From assembly GCA_035606335.1 (NCBI GenBank), contig DATNFP010000183.1, forward strand, positions 1 to 38,010: DNA of 38,010 nucleotides. Direction: 5' to 3'. Position numbers and translations under genes: made by a program. Below the pieces are notes generated by a model that saw only the letters and a program-made list of their open reading frames with translations, ran no database searches and was not told the origin of the DNA. The DNA is from DATNFP01 sp035606335 (lineage in GTDB: Bacteria > Bacteroidota > Bacteroidia > Chitinophagales > Chitinophagaceae). Below are positions 9,189-17,405 of the stretch, one piece after another. The stretch's first letter is position 1; the number at the start of each line of letters is the position of its first letter.

Positions 9189-9341
9189 TTATTTTATAAA
9201 GCTCGTAAGGCCTGGTAATACCTGTAAATGGTTGGGGCAACCATATTTTTGGGTATTAGATGCAGCGCATGAAGCCAGGAAAGCTATCAGGATAATAGCT
9301 ACCATTGGCACGAGGCGACGAAATTTAGGTGTCAATTGCAT
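9189..9341 (-). CDS. Very short predicted lipoprotein (50 residues)
   Basis: From the ATG at 9341 the frame encodes 50 residues: a basic N-terminus (MQLTPKFRR), a hydrophobic segment VPMVAIILIAFLASC with a lipobox placing the lipid-bearing Cys at residue 25, and a 26-residue mature tail with KYGCPNHLQVLPG. Signal, lipobox and a compact Cys-Pro tail are unlikely to arise by chance, and short lipoproteins of this type occur in Bacteroidota. An in-frame ATG at 9404 would add 21 residues before the signal and collide with the mpl start, so it is rejected. Function unknown. A -7-like TATCTTCG on the minus strand sits at 9384-9391. Confidence 0.65.
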   Translation of the reverse strand: MQLTPKFRRLVPMVAIILIAFLASCAASNTQKYGCPNHLQVLPGLTSFIK

Positions 9342-9373
9342 ATACTTTTTCTTAGAAGAGTAAAAACCTCTGT

Positions 9374-9381
9374 TACTTTTG
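9374..9381 (+). promoter_or_regulatory. Candidate -7 box (TACTTTTG) for mpl
   Basis: TACTTTTG is a full match to the Bacteroidota -7 consensus TAnnTTTG. It ends 21 bases before the mpl ATG at 9403. No clear TTG was seen at the -33 distance. It lies 2 bases from a -7-like element on the opposite strand. Confidence 0.45.
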
Positions 9382-9383
9382 TA

Positions 9384-9391
9384 CGAAGATA
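9384..9391 (-). promoter_or_regulatory. Possible -7 box variant (TATCTTCG) for the small lipoprotein
   Basis: Read on the minus strand, these bases give TATCTTCG, one mismatch from TAnnTTTG. Transcription leftward from here would reach the ATG at 9341 with a leader of roughly 35-40 bases. It is adjacent to the plus-strand candidate at 9374-9381. Confidence 0.3.
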
Positions 9392-9402
9392 AGTAATTTT
9401 TC

Positions 9403-10761
9403 ATGAAATATATACACTTTATCGCAATTGGTGGTGCAGTAATGCATCAGTTGGCTTTAGCGCTTTTAAAACAAGGCTATAACGTTACTGGAAGCGATGA
9501 TGAGATCAACGACCCTGCTAAAACCAACCTCGCAGCAGCAGGCATTTTGCCCGAAAAAGCAGGGTGGTTTCCCGAAAAAATCACCAATAAATTAGATGCT
9601 GTCGTACTTGGAATGCATGCCAAAGCAGATAACCCTGAACTCCTGGAAGCTAAAAGGCAGGGCATACCCATATTTTCTTTTCCAGAATATGTATACAAGG
9701 TCAGCCAAAATAAAAAACGTGTAGTTATAGCGGGTAGTCATGGCAAGACAACAATTACTTCCATGATCATGCATATTTTGAATTACCACAAGGTTAAATT
9801 CGACTACCTGGTAGGCGCAAAAGTTGCCGGGTTCGACCAGTCAGTACAATTAAGTGATGCACCGTTGATAATTCTCGAAGGTGATGAATACCCTGCATCC
9901 ATAGAAGAAAAACGTCCAAAAATATTTTTTTACCACCCGCATATTAGTGTTTTGAGTGGCATAGCATGGGACCATATTAATGTATTCCCTACTTACGAAA
10001 TTTACCGGAACCAATTCGAACAATATTTAGAAGGAATAGATAAAGGCTCCAAGGTTTTTTACAATAATGACGATATGGAAGTACGTGAGGTAGTACAGGC
10101 AGCAGGCCATCACCTTCATGCAATTCCTTACAACATGCCTGCCTTTCATTACGAAAATGGAGATGCAATCCTGGATACAGAAAAAGGCCCCATCAAGGTA
10201 TCTGTATTCGGTCGTCATAATTTGTTGAATATGCAGGCAGCAATTGCTGTGTGCGAAGAGTTGGGTATTAATAAAAATGATTGCTATAAAGCCATAGCTT
10301 CATTCACAGGTGCAGCAAAACGATTAGAAAAACTAAAGGAAACCAACGATATCGTTATTTACAGAGATTTTGCTCATGCACCGTCAAAGCTGAAGGCTAC
10401 ACTTAATGCAGTCAGGGAGGCTTATCCTTCTCATCAGCTTATTGCCTGTTTTGAATTACACACTTACAGCAGCCTGAACGAAAAATTCCTTAGCGAATAC
10501 GCGCATGGGATGGATGCTGCCGATAACGCTTTGGTATATTTCAGTCATCATGCACTATCTCTCAAAGGTCTGCCGGAATTGGATTCTCAAACAATAAAGA
10601 AATATTTTCAGCGCAACGACCTGAAAGTTATAGATAATAAAAATGAATTGGAAAACGACATAAGGCAGCTACTGGTTGATTCACAAAAGCCGATTTGCCT
10701 ATTGTTAATGAGTTCAGGCACATTCGACGGAATTGACTGGAATGCTGTAAGTTCGCAGTAG
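9403..10761 (+). CDS. mpl: UDP-MurNAc:L-Ala-gamma-D-Glu-meso-DAP ligase
   Basis: A 452-residue cytoplasmic Mur ligase that reattaches the recycled tripeptide L-Ala-gamma-D-Glu-meso-DAP to UDP-MurNAc in peptidoglycan recycling. The N-terminal UDP-binding part starts IHFIAIGGAVMHQLALAL; the ATP loop GSHGKTT is at 111-117; LEGDEYPAS follows in the central domain; RDFAHAPSKL marks the C-terminal domain. The segments IGGAVMHQLA and DEYPAS favour Mpl over MurC. Start ATG at 9403. The exonuclease gene follows at 18 bases. With dapF in the same window this implies a meso-DAP cell wall. Confidence 0.93.
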   Translation: MKYIHFIAIGGAVMHQLALALLKQGYNVTGSDDEINDPAKTNLAAAGILPEKAGWFPEKITNKLDAVVLGMHAKADNPELLEAKRQGIPIFSFPEYVYKVSQNKKRVVIAGSHGKTTITSMIMHILNYHKVKFDYLVGAKVAGFDQSVQLSDAPLIILEGDEYPASIEEKRPKIFFYHPHISVLSGIAWDHINVFPTYEIYRNQFEQYLEGIDKGSKVFYNNDDMEVREVVQAAGHHLHAIPYNMPAFHYENGDAILDTEKGPIKVSVFGRHNLLNMQAAIAVCEELGINKNDCYKAIASFTGAAKRLEKLKETNDIVIYRDFAHAPSKLKATLNAVREAYPSHQLIACFELHTYSSLNEKFLSEYAHGMDAADNALVYFSHHALSLKGLPELDSQTIKKYFQRNDLKVIDNKNELENDIRQLLVDSQKPICLLLMSSGTFDGIDWNAVSSQ

Positions 10762-10779
10762 AATTTTGAAATATAGTAT

Positions 10780-11565
10780 ATGGCGCAGCTTGCATTAAAA
10801 CGTCCAATAATTTTTTTCGACCTTGAAACTACTGGCACTGACCCCGGCAAGGATCGTATTGTAGAGCTTGCCCTGATAAAGTTGTTGCCTGATGGAAGAA
10901 GGGATAGTTATGTAAAGCGTCTTAATCCGGGGATCCCAATACCTCCTGAAATTACTGCTATACATGGCATTACTAATGAGGATGTAAAAGATGCCCCTCT
11001 TTTCAAGCATATAGCACATAATTTGTATGAATGGATGAAATGCAGCGATCTGGGTGGGTACAATTCAAGCAAATTCGATTTACCGATGCTGGCAGAAGAA
11101 TTTTTGCGTGCCGGTGTCAATGTTGATTTTACAGAAAGACACATGATCGATGTACAGCAGGTATTCTTTAAGATGGAAAGTCGCAGCCTCAGTGCGGCTT
11201 ACAATTTCTATTGCAGTAAAGAACTGACCAATGCGCATAGTGCGGAAGCTGATATACTCGCTACAATAGAAGTGCTCGAAGCCCAGCTTGATAAATACCA
11301 GGAGCTTACAAATGAGGTAAAAGCTTTGCACACGTTCACAAATGGAGAGCAATATGTTGATTTTGCAAGGCGTATTATTTTAAAAGACGGTCATCCTGTT
11401 TTTAACTTTGGCAAGCACAAAGGGAAAAAGGTAGAAGATATTTTTAATATAGAACCCCAATATTATGATTGGATGATGCAGGCAGATTTTCCACTGCATA
11501 CCAAACAAAAAATATCGGAAATACTTAATCGTATGAAACTGCAAAAAGCAGGTATGAAAGTTTAA
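10780..11565 (+). CDS. DEDDh 3'-5' exonuclease (DnaQ/ExoX type)
   Basis: A 261-residue exonuclease of the DnaQ fold. All five catalytic positions of the DEDDh class can be seen: D14 and E16 in FFDLETTGT, D100 in SSKFDLPMLAEEF, and H153 and D158 in HSAEADIL. After the nuclease domain (to about residue 175) comes a C-terminal module starting VFNFGKHKGKKVEDI, which matches the ExoX-like C-terminal domain. The enzyme would degrade single-stranded or mismatched DNA 3' ends; exact substrate unknown. It is 18 bases downstream of mpl and 56 upstream of the GT2 gene, so likely co-transcribed with mpl. Confidence 0.9.
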   Translation: MAQLALKRPIIFFDLETTGTDPGKDRIVELALIKLLPDGRRDSYVKRLNPGIPIPPEITAIHGITNEDVKDAPLFKHIAHNLYEWMKCSDLGGYNSSKFDLPMLAEEFLRAGVNVDFTERHMIDVQQVFFKMESRSLSAAYNFYCSKELTNAHSAEADILATIEVLEAQLDKYQELTNEVKALHTFTNGEQYVDFARRIILKDGHPVFNFGKHKGKKVEDIFNIEPQYYDWMMQADFPLHTKQKISEILNRMKLQKAGMKV

Positions 11566-11621
11566 TTTGTTTTTTAACTAAATGATTTTGCTTTATTTCT
11601 TATCTTGCTGCCTTTAATTTT

Positions 11622-12350
11622 TTGCCCGATTTGGACAAGATTGTTATAATACCTACCTACAACGAAAAAGAGAATATTGAAAAAATTATCCGTAAAGTAT
11701 TATCACTTGAAGGTAATTATCATATTCTCATTGTAGATGATGGTTCACCGGATGGTACTGCTGATATAATAAAGTCACTTCAGCCTGCTTTCCCAGGGCG
11801 TTTACATTTGGTAGAACGCACTGGAAAGCTTGGGTTGGGAACGGCTTATATATTCGGCTTCAAATGGGCTCTGGAAAAGGGATACGAGTATATTTTTGAG
11901 ATGGATGCCGATTTTTCACACAATCCGGAAGATCTGTCCAGGCTGTATAACGCTATAAAAGACAATGGAGATGTGGCCGTAGGCTCCAGATATACAAAAG
12001 GTGGTAAAGTTGTCAACTGGCCCTGGGATAGGATATTCATTTCGAAAGGTGGTGCTCTATATACAAAAATGATCACACAGATGCCGGTATCTGATCCTAC
12101 AGCCGGGTTTATTTGCTATAAAAAAGATGTATTAAAGGCTATTCCATTAGACAAAGTGCAGTTCGTAGGATATGCCTTCCAGATTGAAATGAAATACAGG
12201 GCATGGAAATTGGGATTTAAGATAAAAGAAGTGCCCATCACATTTATAGATCGTACTGAAGGAGTTTCCAAGATGACAAAAGGCATTATTAAAGAAGCTA
12301 TGTATGGCGTCTGGAAAATGAAAAATTTTGGAAAAGAAAGAAGCAATTAA
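11622..12350 (+). CDS. Polyprenol-phosphate mannose synthase-like GT2
   Basis: A 242-residue family 2 glycosyltransferase that, by resemblance to Dpm1/Ppm1, would transfer a hexose from GDP- or UDP-sugar to polyprenol phosphate on the cytoplasmic face. IVIIPTYNEKENIE begins at residue 7; the nucleotide-binding DD (39-40) is in VDDGSPDGT; the metal site is MDADFSH (94-100); VGSRYTKGGKVVNWPW is a family signature. It has no C-terminal membrane segments, as in the short bacterial Dpm1 type. No ATG exists in frame before the conserved region (an in-frame TGA lies at 11583-11585), so the start is the TTG at 11622 or the TTG at 11631. Its stop shares TTAA with the convergent gene. Confidence 0.88.
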   Translation: MPDLDKIVIIPTYNEKENIEKIIRKVLSLEGNYHILIVDDGSPDGTADIIKSLQPAFPGRLHLVERTGKLGLGTAYIFGFKWALEKGYEYIFEMDADFSHNPEDLSRLYNAIKDNGDVAVGSRYTKGGKVVNWPWDRIFISKGGALYTKMITQMPVSDPTAGFICYKKDVLKAIPLDKVQFVGYAFQIEMKYRAWKLGFKIKEVPITFIDRTEGVSKMTKGIIKEAMYGVWKMKNFGKERSN

Positions 12351-13006
12351 TTTACAATACTTCCATTCAGCATTTTCAATATATCTCGTTTGTGACTGTT
12401 TACCCAGTCGTGCGTATAAGGGCCTTCCGAAAAAAGTAGATCCAACATACTTAAATTTGGCAAAAAGCCTGTTCTATCTTTGAAGACCTGGTAATATTCA
12501 GGATAACTTATTTCAACACTCTTTTCTATTCGGGGTTTCATCTTCCGCAGATCATAAACAGCGTCGTCATACACTTTTATATATTCGTCAATAAGCTGTT
12601 CTTCAAATTGCATTTTTATCTGCTCCTTCAGCCAACGTATTGATGCAATATTAAAATCTAAAAGATAATTGTATTGTTTTTGAAAAAGGCTATTCACACT
12701 GTTTTCATAATGATCAAAATAAGGAGAACGCCTGTAAACCGATACCAGTGTGCGCCAATGCTGCACCTGCCAGCGATCCTTATTACTTATTTGTATATCC
12801 TTCATTGCGGCTCGCTGATTACGCCCATGTATCAACGGGATGCTTAATTGTATTATTCCATTTGCGCCTGATATATAATATCTGTTCCTGTAAGTCATTT
12901 TTTGAAAATGCTCTGCCTGGTCTAAATAAAGTGATTGCGCTCCTGATATTGCTGCCCACCATGATATATTAGGAAATGGAATAAATGGACTGATTACGAA
13001 AGACAT
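12347..13006 (-). CDS. WbqC family protein
   Basis: A 219-residue cytoplasmic protein of the WbqC-like family. Typical segments are visible: PNISWWAAISGAQSLYLDQAEHFQKMTYRNRYYI in outline (residues 12-45), then GIIQLSIPLIHGR, and further on WRTLVSVYRRSPYFDHYE and SIRWLKEQI. WbqC was found in O-antigen gene clusters and its reaction is not established. The position beside a polyprenol-P sugar synthase-like gene fits envelope work. Start ATG at 13006. The last base pairs of this gene and of the GT2 gene overlap in a TTAA (12347-12350) that gives a TAA on each strand. Confidence 0.88.
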   Translation of the reverse strand: MSFVISPFIPFPNISWWAAISGAQSLYLDQAEHFQKMTYRNRYYISGANGIIQLSIPLIHGRNQRAAMKDIQISNKDRWQVQHWRTLVSVYRRSPYFDHYENSVNSLFQKQYNYLLDFNIASIRWLKEQIKMQFEEQLIDEYIKVYDDAVYDLRKMKPRIEKSVEISYPEYYQVFKDRTGFLPNLSMLDLLFSEGPYTHDWVNSHKRDILKMLNGSIVN

Positions 13007-13047
13007 ATGTTAGTAGAACGCAGTGTTTTAGTAATTTGCATAAAATA

Positions 13048-14550
13048 ATGATAATGATACGCTGGTTAGGGCTTTGTATTTGTTTGTTTTTGTTCTCCTC
13101 ATCTTCGCACGCACTTAATGCCGTTGTTTCGCACACAATATTTTATCACCAGGATACGATCAAAAACAGTACAGCAAAACCTTATATAGAAGTTTACTGG
13201 CAGATCGATCCCGCTTCACTCCACTATACAAGAGTTTCCAAAGATACTACGGATAAAAGATGGTCGGCAACAATAAAAACTGATATTACTTTTAGTAATG
13301 ATAAAGGAGTTTTTTTTGTAGATGGTTATTTATTGCAAACAACACCGCTATTGCCTAACCTACTCGCCGTCCAAAACATCATAGACCTGCGCCGTTATGA
13401 ATTACCTGAAGGAAAAATAACCATGACGCTCACCCTGTCTGAGTCTATAGACTCTACGAGAAAATTTACATTCACTGATACATTTACTGTACACCCGCCG
13501 TCACTAACTGCATATTTCAGTGGTATCCAGTTGTTAGATACTGCGTATCAATCCAGCGAAAAGAGCATTTTTCTAAAAAATGGCAAACAAAATATCCCGT
13601 TGGGCACTAATTTTTTCGATAGTAATAAAAACATGCTGCACTATTATGCTGAATTATATCAAACAAACACCATTCCTAATGAATCTTACCCGTTAACGGA
13701 GCATATTTTTATATCAAGAAAAGAAGATGAAAATAGTATTCTCAATCTGACCAAACGCGATACCGTTACACCAAAACAGTTTCAGGCCATATCTGGTAGC
13801 TTTCTGCTTTCGTCAGTGCCATCCGGAAATTATTATCTGAATATGCAACTCGATAATAAAGATGGCGTGACCCTTATTTCAAAAAGTATTCTCTTTCAAA
13901 GAATTAATAACAACCCTGTAACCACATCAGCTTCTAAAGCAAAAGCCGATAGTGTAATGGAAAATGTAACGGTATTTGATATTGGAAAATCATTTACCGC
14001 TAAGTATTCATTGCCGCAATTGAAAGCAATAATGAGGATGATATTACCGGTTGCATCTCCAATGGAAGCTCAGGATATCAAAGGATTTTTAAAAAATCCT
14101 GATGAAATGTATATGCGTTATTTTATCTACAATTTTTTTCATGCCCGCAATGAAAGTGACCCAGGACAGGCCTGGAAAGAATTTACAGATAAGGTACGTG
14201 AGGTCAACAAAATGTACAGCACATCTTCATCTCCTGGCTATCAGTCGGACAGGGGCTATATCTATCTGAAATATGGCAAACCAACTGATATTATAACCGT
14301 AGAAAATGAACCGGGATCTTTGCCATACGAAATATGGCAATACAACAGTATTTTGGTTAAAGACCATAAATATTCTAACCAGTTTTTCCTCTTTTACAGA
14401 CCGGCAGAGATGATCACAGGATTTGAATTATTGCACTCTACCCTTCCGGGAGAGCTACATAATAATGGATGGCGGAGTTATCTATATACAAACGGCACTG
14501 CAGGCAATAATTCTAATTCCCGTGCAGAGCAATATCTCAGCAACTATTAA
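13048..14550 (+). CDS. GWxTD domain-containing exported protein
   Basis: About 500 residues. From the ATG at 13048 there is an N-terminal signal (MIRWLGLCICLFLFSSSSHA, preceded by MI). The middle is a poorly conserved beta-rich region. The C-terminal part, from about residue 365, matches the GWxTD domain: AWKEFTDKVREVN followed by GYQSDRGYIYLKYGKP and IWQYNSI. GWxTD proteins occur in Bacteroidota and related phyla, are exported, and have no established function. The literal GWxTD tract is degenerate here. ATG at 13054 is an alternative start; the TTG at 13036 is unlikely. dapF follows 12 bases after the stop, suggesting one operon. Confidence 0.82.
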   Translation: MIMIRWLGLCICLFLFSSSSHALNAVVSHTIFYHQDTIKNSTAKPYIEVYWQIDPASLHYTRVSKDTTDKRWSATIKTDITFSNDKGVFFVDGYLLQTTPLLPNLLAVQNIIDLRRYELPEGKITMTLTLSESIDSTRKFTFTDTFTVHPPSLTAYFSGIQLLDTAYQSSEKSIFLKNGKQNIPLGTNFFDSNKNMLHYYAELYQTNTIPNESYPLTEHIFISRKEDENSILNLTKRDTVTPKQFQAISGSFLLSSVPSGNYYLNMQLDNKDGVTLISKSILFQRINNNPVTTSASKAKADSVMENVTVFDIGKSFTAKYSLPQLKAIMRMILPVASPMEAQDIKGFLKNPDEMYMRYFIYNFFHARNESDPGQAWKEFTDKVREVNKMYSTSSSPGYQSDRGYIYLKYGKPTDIITVENEPGSLPYEIWQYNSILVKDHKYSNQFFLFYRPAEMITGFELLHSTLPGELHNNGWRSYLYTNGTAGNNSNSRAEQYLSNY

Positions 14551-14562
14551 CTTTGCTGCTTT

Positions 14563-15342
14563 ATGACAATATCATTTTTTAAATACCAGGGTGCGGGTAA
14601 CGATTTTATTATAATCGATAACCGTGAGCAGAACATACACCTTTCTAAAGAACAGGTAGCGCAATTGTGCCACCGTCACTATGGTATCGGCGCTGATGGA
14701 CTCATGCTGCTTGAAAATGCCCAAGGACATGATTTCCGCATGGTATACTACAATTCAGATGGCGGCGAAAGCACGATGTGTGGTAATGGTGGTCGCTGCA
14801 TCACAGCTTTTGCAAATAAGTTGAACATTATTGATACTGAAGCGGACTTTATTGCTATAGATGGCGCGCATACCGCAACAATAAATGAGGATAATACAAT
14901 TAGCTTACAGATGCAGGATGTTCCGGAAATAAATGCAAATGGAGGTTATAGCATATTAAATACAGGTTCGCCTCATTATGTGCTTTGGGTAAATGATGTG
15001 CAGCAAACGGATGTATACAGCGAAGGCAAAAAAATAAGAAACCAGGCATCTTTCCAGCCGGGAGGTATTAATGTAAACTTTGTACAATTATTCGATGGGA
15101 AACTCTGGGTACGTACTTACGAACGCGGTGTTGAAGATGAGACGCTAAGCTGTGGCACAGGAGTTACGGCCAGCGCCATTGCGTCTACCACGAATGCTAC
15201 AGGAACATTCGAAATACCTGTTAATACTCCCGGAGGCACACTCACAGTATCTTTTACAAAAGATTCATCCACATCTGCTATTGATGTTATGCTCACAGGG
15301 CCTGCAAAATTGGTATTTGAGGGGAATTATGAATTGTCTTAA
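14563..15342 (+). CDS. dapF: Diaminopimelate epimerase
   Basis: A 259-residue cofactor-free racemase that converts LL-DAP to meso-DAP for lysine and peptidoglycan synthesis. FFKYQGAGNDFIIID opens the protein; the two catalytic cysteines are C73 in TMCGNGGRC and C197 in ETLSCGTGV; NTGSPHYV lies between. Length is normal. Start ATG at 14563, 12 bases after the GWxTD gene. Its TAA (15340-15342) overlaps the recR stop on the other strand. Confidence 0.96.
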   Translation: MTISFFKYQGAGNDFIIIDNREQNIHLSKEQVAQLCHRHYGIGADGLMLLENAQGHDFRMVYYNSDGGESTMCGNGGRCITAFANKLNIIDTEADFIAIDGAHTATINEDNTISLQMQDVPEINANGGYSILNTGSPHYVLWVNDVQQTDVYSEGKKIRNQASFQPGGINVNFVQLFDGKLWVRTYERGVEDETLSCGTGVTASAIASTTNATGTFEIPVNTPGGTLTVSFTKDSSTSAIDVMLTGPAKLVFEGNYELS

Positions 15343-15965
15343 ATAGATTTCACGCTCACATAATTTTCAATAGGCAATCTCTTGGCAATAGAGCGCGCAA
15401 GGGTCATTTCATCCGCATATTCCAGTTCACCTCCGAATGCTATACCGCGTGCAATAGTAGTAATACGCACCGGTAGATCTTTCAATTGACGGGCTATATA
15501 ATAAACCGTAGTATCCCCCTCTATGGTTGGGCTAAGTGCCATAATCAGCTCTTCCACTTCTTTTTCCTGCACTCGTGTTTGCAATGTTGATATATACAAT
15601 TGTTCAGGACCAATGCCATCGAGCGGAGAAAGGATCCCTCCTAATACATGGTATAGCCCATTATACTGCTGTGTGCTTTCGATAGCTATCACATCGCGGA
15701 TATTTTCTACCACACAAACCTGACTATGATTTCGCGAGCGATTGTCACATATTGCGCATATTGGTCCATCCGACACATTATGGCAAGACGTGCAAAACTG
15801 CACTTCATGCCGCATTCGCGAAAGGGCATTGGTAAAGCCATCTACACTCTGCTTTTCCATCTTTAGCAATTGCAGCACCATACGCAAAGCAGTTTTTTTA
15901 CCTATTCCGGGTAATTTTGAGAACTCCTGCACAGCATCTTCTATCAGCTTCGATGAAAAAATCAT
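15339..15965 (-). CDS. recR: Recombination mediator RecR
   Basis: A 208-residue DNA-repair protein that works with RecO and RecF to load RecA on gapped DNA. The N-terminal helix-hairpin-helix reads KLPGIGKKTALRM (17-29). Four zinc ligands are at C58, C61, C70 and C73. The Toprim domain begins at VCVVENIRDVIAIE, and the C-terminus carries TTIARGIAFGGELEYADEMTLARSI. Start ATG at 15965. Its stop overlaps that of dapF in a shared TTAA at 15339-15342. Confidence 0.96.
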   Translation of the reverse strand: MIFSSKLIEDAVQEFSKLPGIGKKTALRMVLQLLKMEKQSVDGFTNALSRMRHEVQFCTSCHNVSDGPICAICDNRSRNHSQVCVVENIRDVIAIESTQQYNGLYHVLGGILSPLDGIGPEQLYISTLQTRVQEKEVEELIMALSPTIEGDTTVYYIARQLKDLPVRITTIARGIAFGGELEYADEMTLARSIAKRLPIENYVSVKSI

Positions 15966-16143
15966 TTTTTCTTAACTTTATAAAGCAACGTAATTAGAAA
16001 AAGAAATATGTAAAATATTTTCAAACATTCCCAATTCCTAACCCGTCTAATCTTACAAATTTACGTTCCTATAACATAAAAAGCAGGCATTATGGAACAG
16101 GAAATTAAATTATTTTTTGTTTGTCGGAAAACTTAAATGGAGT

Positions 16144-16152
16144 ACATTAGCA
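16144..16152 (+). promoter_or_regulatory. 9-mer ACATTAGCA upstream of first T9SS paralog
   Basis: ACATTAGCA ends 20 bases before the ATG at 16173. The same nine bases occur at 17455-17463, 18 bases before the ATG of the paralog. It may be part of a promoter or a retained duplication remnant; it does not match TAnnTTTG. The rest of the 207-base gap after recR shows nothing I can call. Confidence 0.3.
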
Positions 16153-16172
16153 TTACGTTTTAAAATTGTCTT

Positions 16173-17285
16173 ATGAAAAAAAACCTACTATTATTATTAA
16201 TTGCAATCACTTTTAGCTTTTCGGGGTTTGCCCAAACCACAATGGTATTACAACCCGGAATTGGAGATACTGCCTATTTTTTCAATAATTTTAATTATCA
16301 ACTAGTTGATACTCTAACTAATCCTGTAATTACAGGCCCTGGTGGTCTGGGGTTTTATACCGGAATGAACAAGGATAACTTAAACGGTTATGCAGAGTGT
16401 TATGATCCGGGTGTTGGCACCTTGATAACGGGTGACACTGCATGGCAGATCGTCGGTGTCCTATCTTTATGGTATGGCGATATTACTAGCGGCGCTACCA
16501 CAGTAACAATAAATGTTTGGCCAATAGATACGTTAACAATAGAAGGACTTGGTACTGGCGATTCTGTTACAGGATATCCTGCCAGCACTCCAATAACCAG
16601 TCAGGATGTTTCTGTTACAAGCCTCAATATTGACAATTCTGGTGGTCATAACGACCTGGTTACTCCAATCATGTTTACCACTCCGGCTAATCATGTATTT
16701 TATCCATTTTTTGTAGGCTATACAATGACTTATGATTGGAATGCGCTATTAGGGGATACGGTAGCATTACGTTCAACCCACCAAGGCGCAGGAGCTAATG
16801 TTACTACCTATTTTTATAATAAAAGTAACAGTTCTGGCACTTATCGTATGTTTCACTCCCGCAACGCTTACAACGATCCAAATTCTATCACCTCAGCCCC
16901 CAATACTATAACTGGCTCTACATGGCATGACTTTGCAGTTTCAGGTTTAAAACCATTAAACTTATCAATTGTTCCTATCATAGTACAATACAATGCAACA
17001 AGTGTGAATGCTATAACAAGAAACAATCTTACTTTCTTCGGCAACTATCCTAATCCTGCTATAAATAATACAAACATCAAATACTCTCTAAAAAATGGTG
17101 CAGATGTAAGTGTATTAGTAATGGATATGACAGGACGTGTTATAAATACAATTAAACAACCATCTCAAACTGCGGGTGAACATATCGTAACTGTACAAAC
17201 AGCAAATATGCCAGCCGGTGATTATCTCTACGAAGTAACAACTAACGATGGCTCAATGGCCGGTAAGTTTACTGTGGCGAAATAA
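16173..17285 (+). CDS. Secreted protein with T9SS type A sorting domain (paralog 1)
   Basis: A 370-residue exported protein. Signal peptide MKKNLLLLLIAITFSFSGFA is cut before QTT. The body (about 22-280) is a beta-rich region with no known catalytic motif. The last ~87 residues are a Por-secretion tail: NNLTFFGNYPNPA, then NIKYSLKNGADVSVLVMD, MTGRVI, and a final GDYLYEVTTNDG and GKFTVAK. Such tails direct cargo through the type IX system to the cell surface or medium. The body aligns along its length with the next gene (for example IVGVLSLWYGDI against VIGVIGIWFGTV), so the two are tandem duplicates. A good terminator follows, so it is probably a single-gene transcript. Confidence 0.9.
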   Translation: MKKNLLLLLIAITFSFSGFAQTTMVLQPGIGDTAYFFNNFNYQLVDTLTNPVITGPGGLGFYTGMNKDNLNGYAECYDPGVGTLITGDTAWQIVGVLSLWYGDITSGATTVTINVWPIDTLTIEGLGTGDSVTGYPASTPITSQDVSVTSLNIDNSGGHNDLVTPIMFTTPANHVFYPFFVGYTMTYDWNALLGDTVALRSTHQGAGANVTTYFYNKSNSSGTYRMFHSRNAYNDPNSITSAPNTITGSTWHDFAVSGLKPLNLSIVPIIVQYNATSVNAITRNNLTFFGNYPNPAINNTNIKYSLKNGADVSVLVMDMTGRVINTIKQPSQTAGEHIVTVQTANMPAGDYLYEVTTNDGSMAGKFTVAK

Positions 17286-17306
17286 TAAGTTATTATTAAG
17301 ATTTTT

Positions 17307-17333
17307 AAGGGTCGCGAATAGCGACCCTTTTTT
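17307..17333 (+). terminator. Rho-independent terminator after T9SS paralog 1
   Basis: AAGGGTCGC (307-315) and GCGACCCTT (321-329) form a perfect 9-bp stem with a 5-base loop, and the T run TTTTTT extends from the right arm. It begins 21 bases after the stop codon. Confidence 0.88.
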
Positions 17334-17405
17334 ATTAAGTTTTAGTTTAAAATTTTTATTCTCAGATATTCTAAGAATGACACTGAATATTACGTCTATA
17401 TATTA

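Noticed and set aside
9124..9363. 79-codon plus-strand frame
   Set aside because: It is antisense to the small lipoprotein gene and shows no signal, motif or sensible composition; the minus-strand frame has a clear signal and lipobox.
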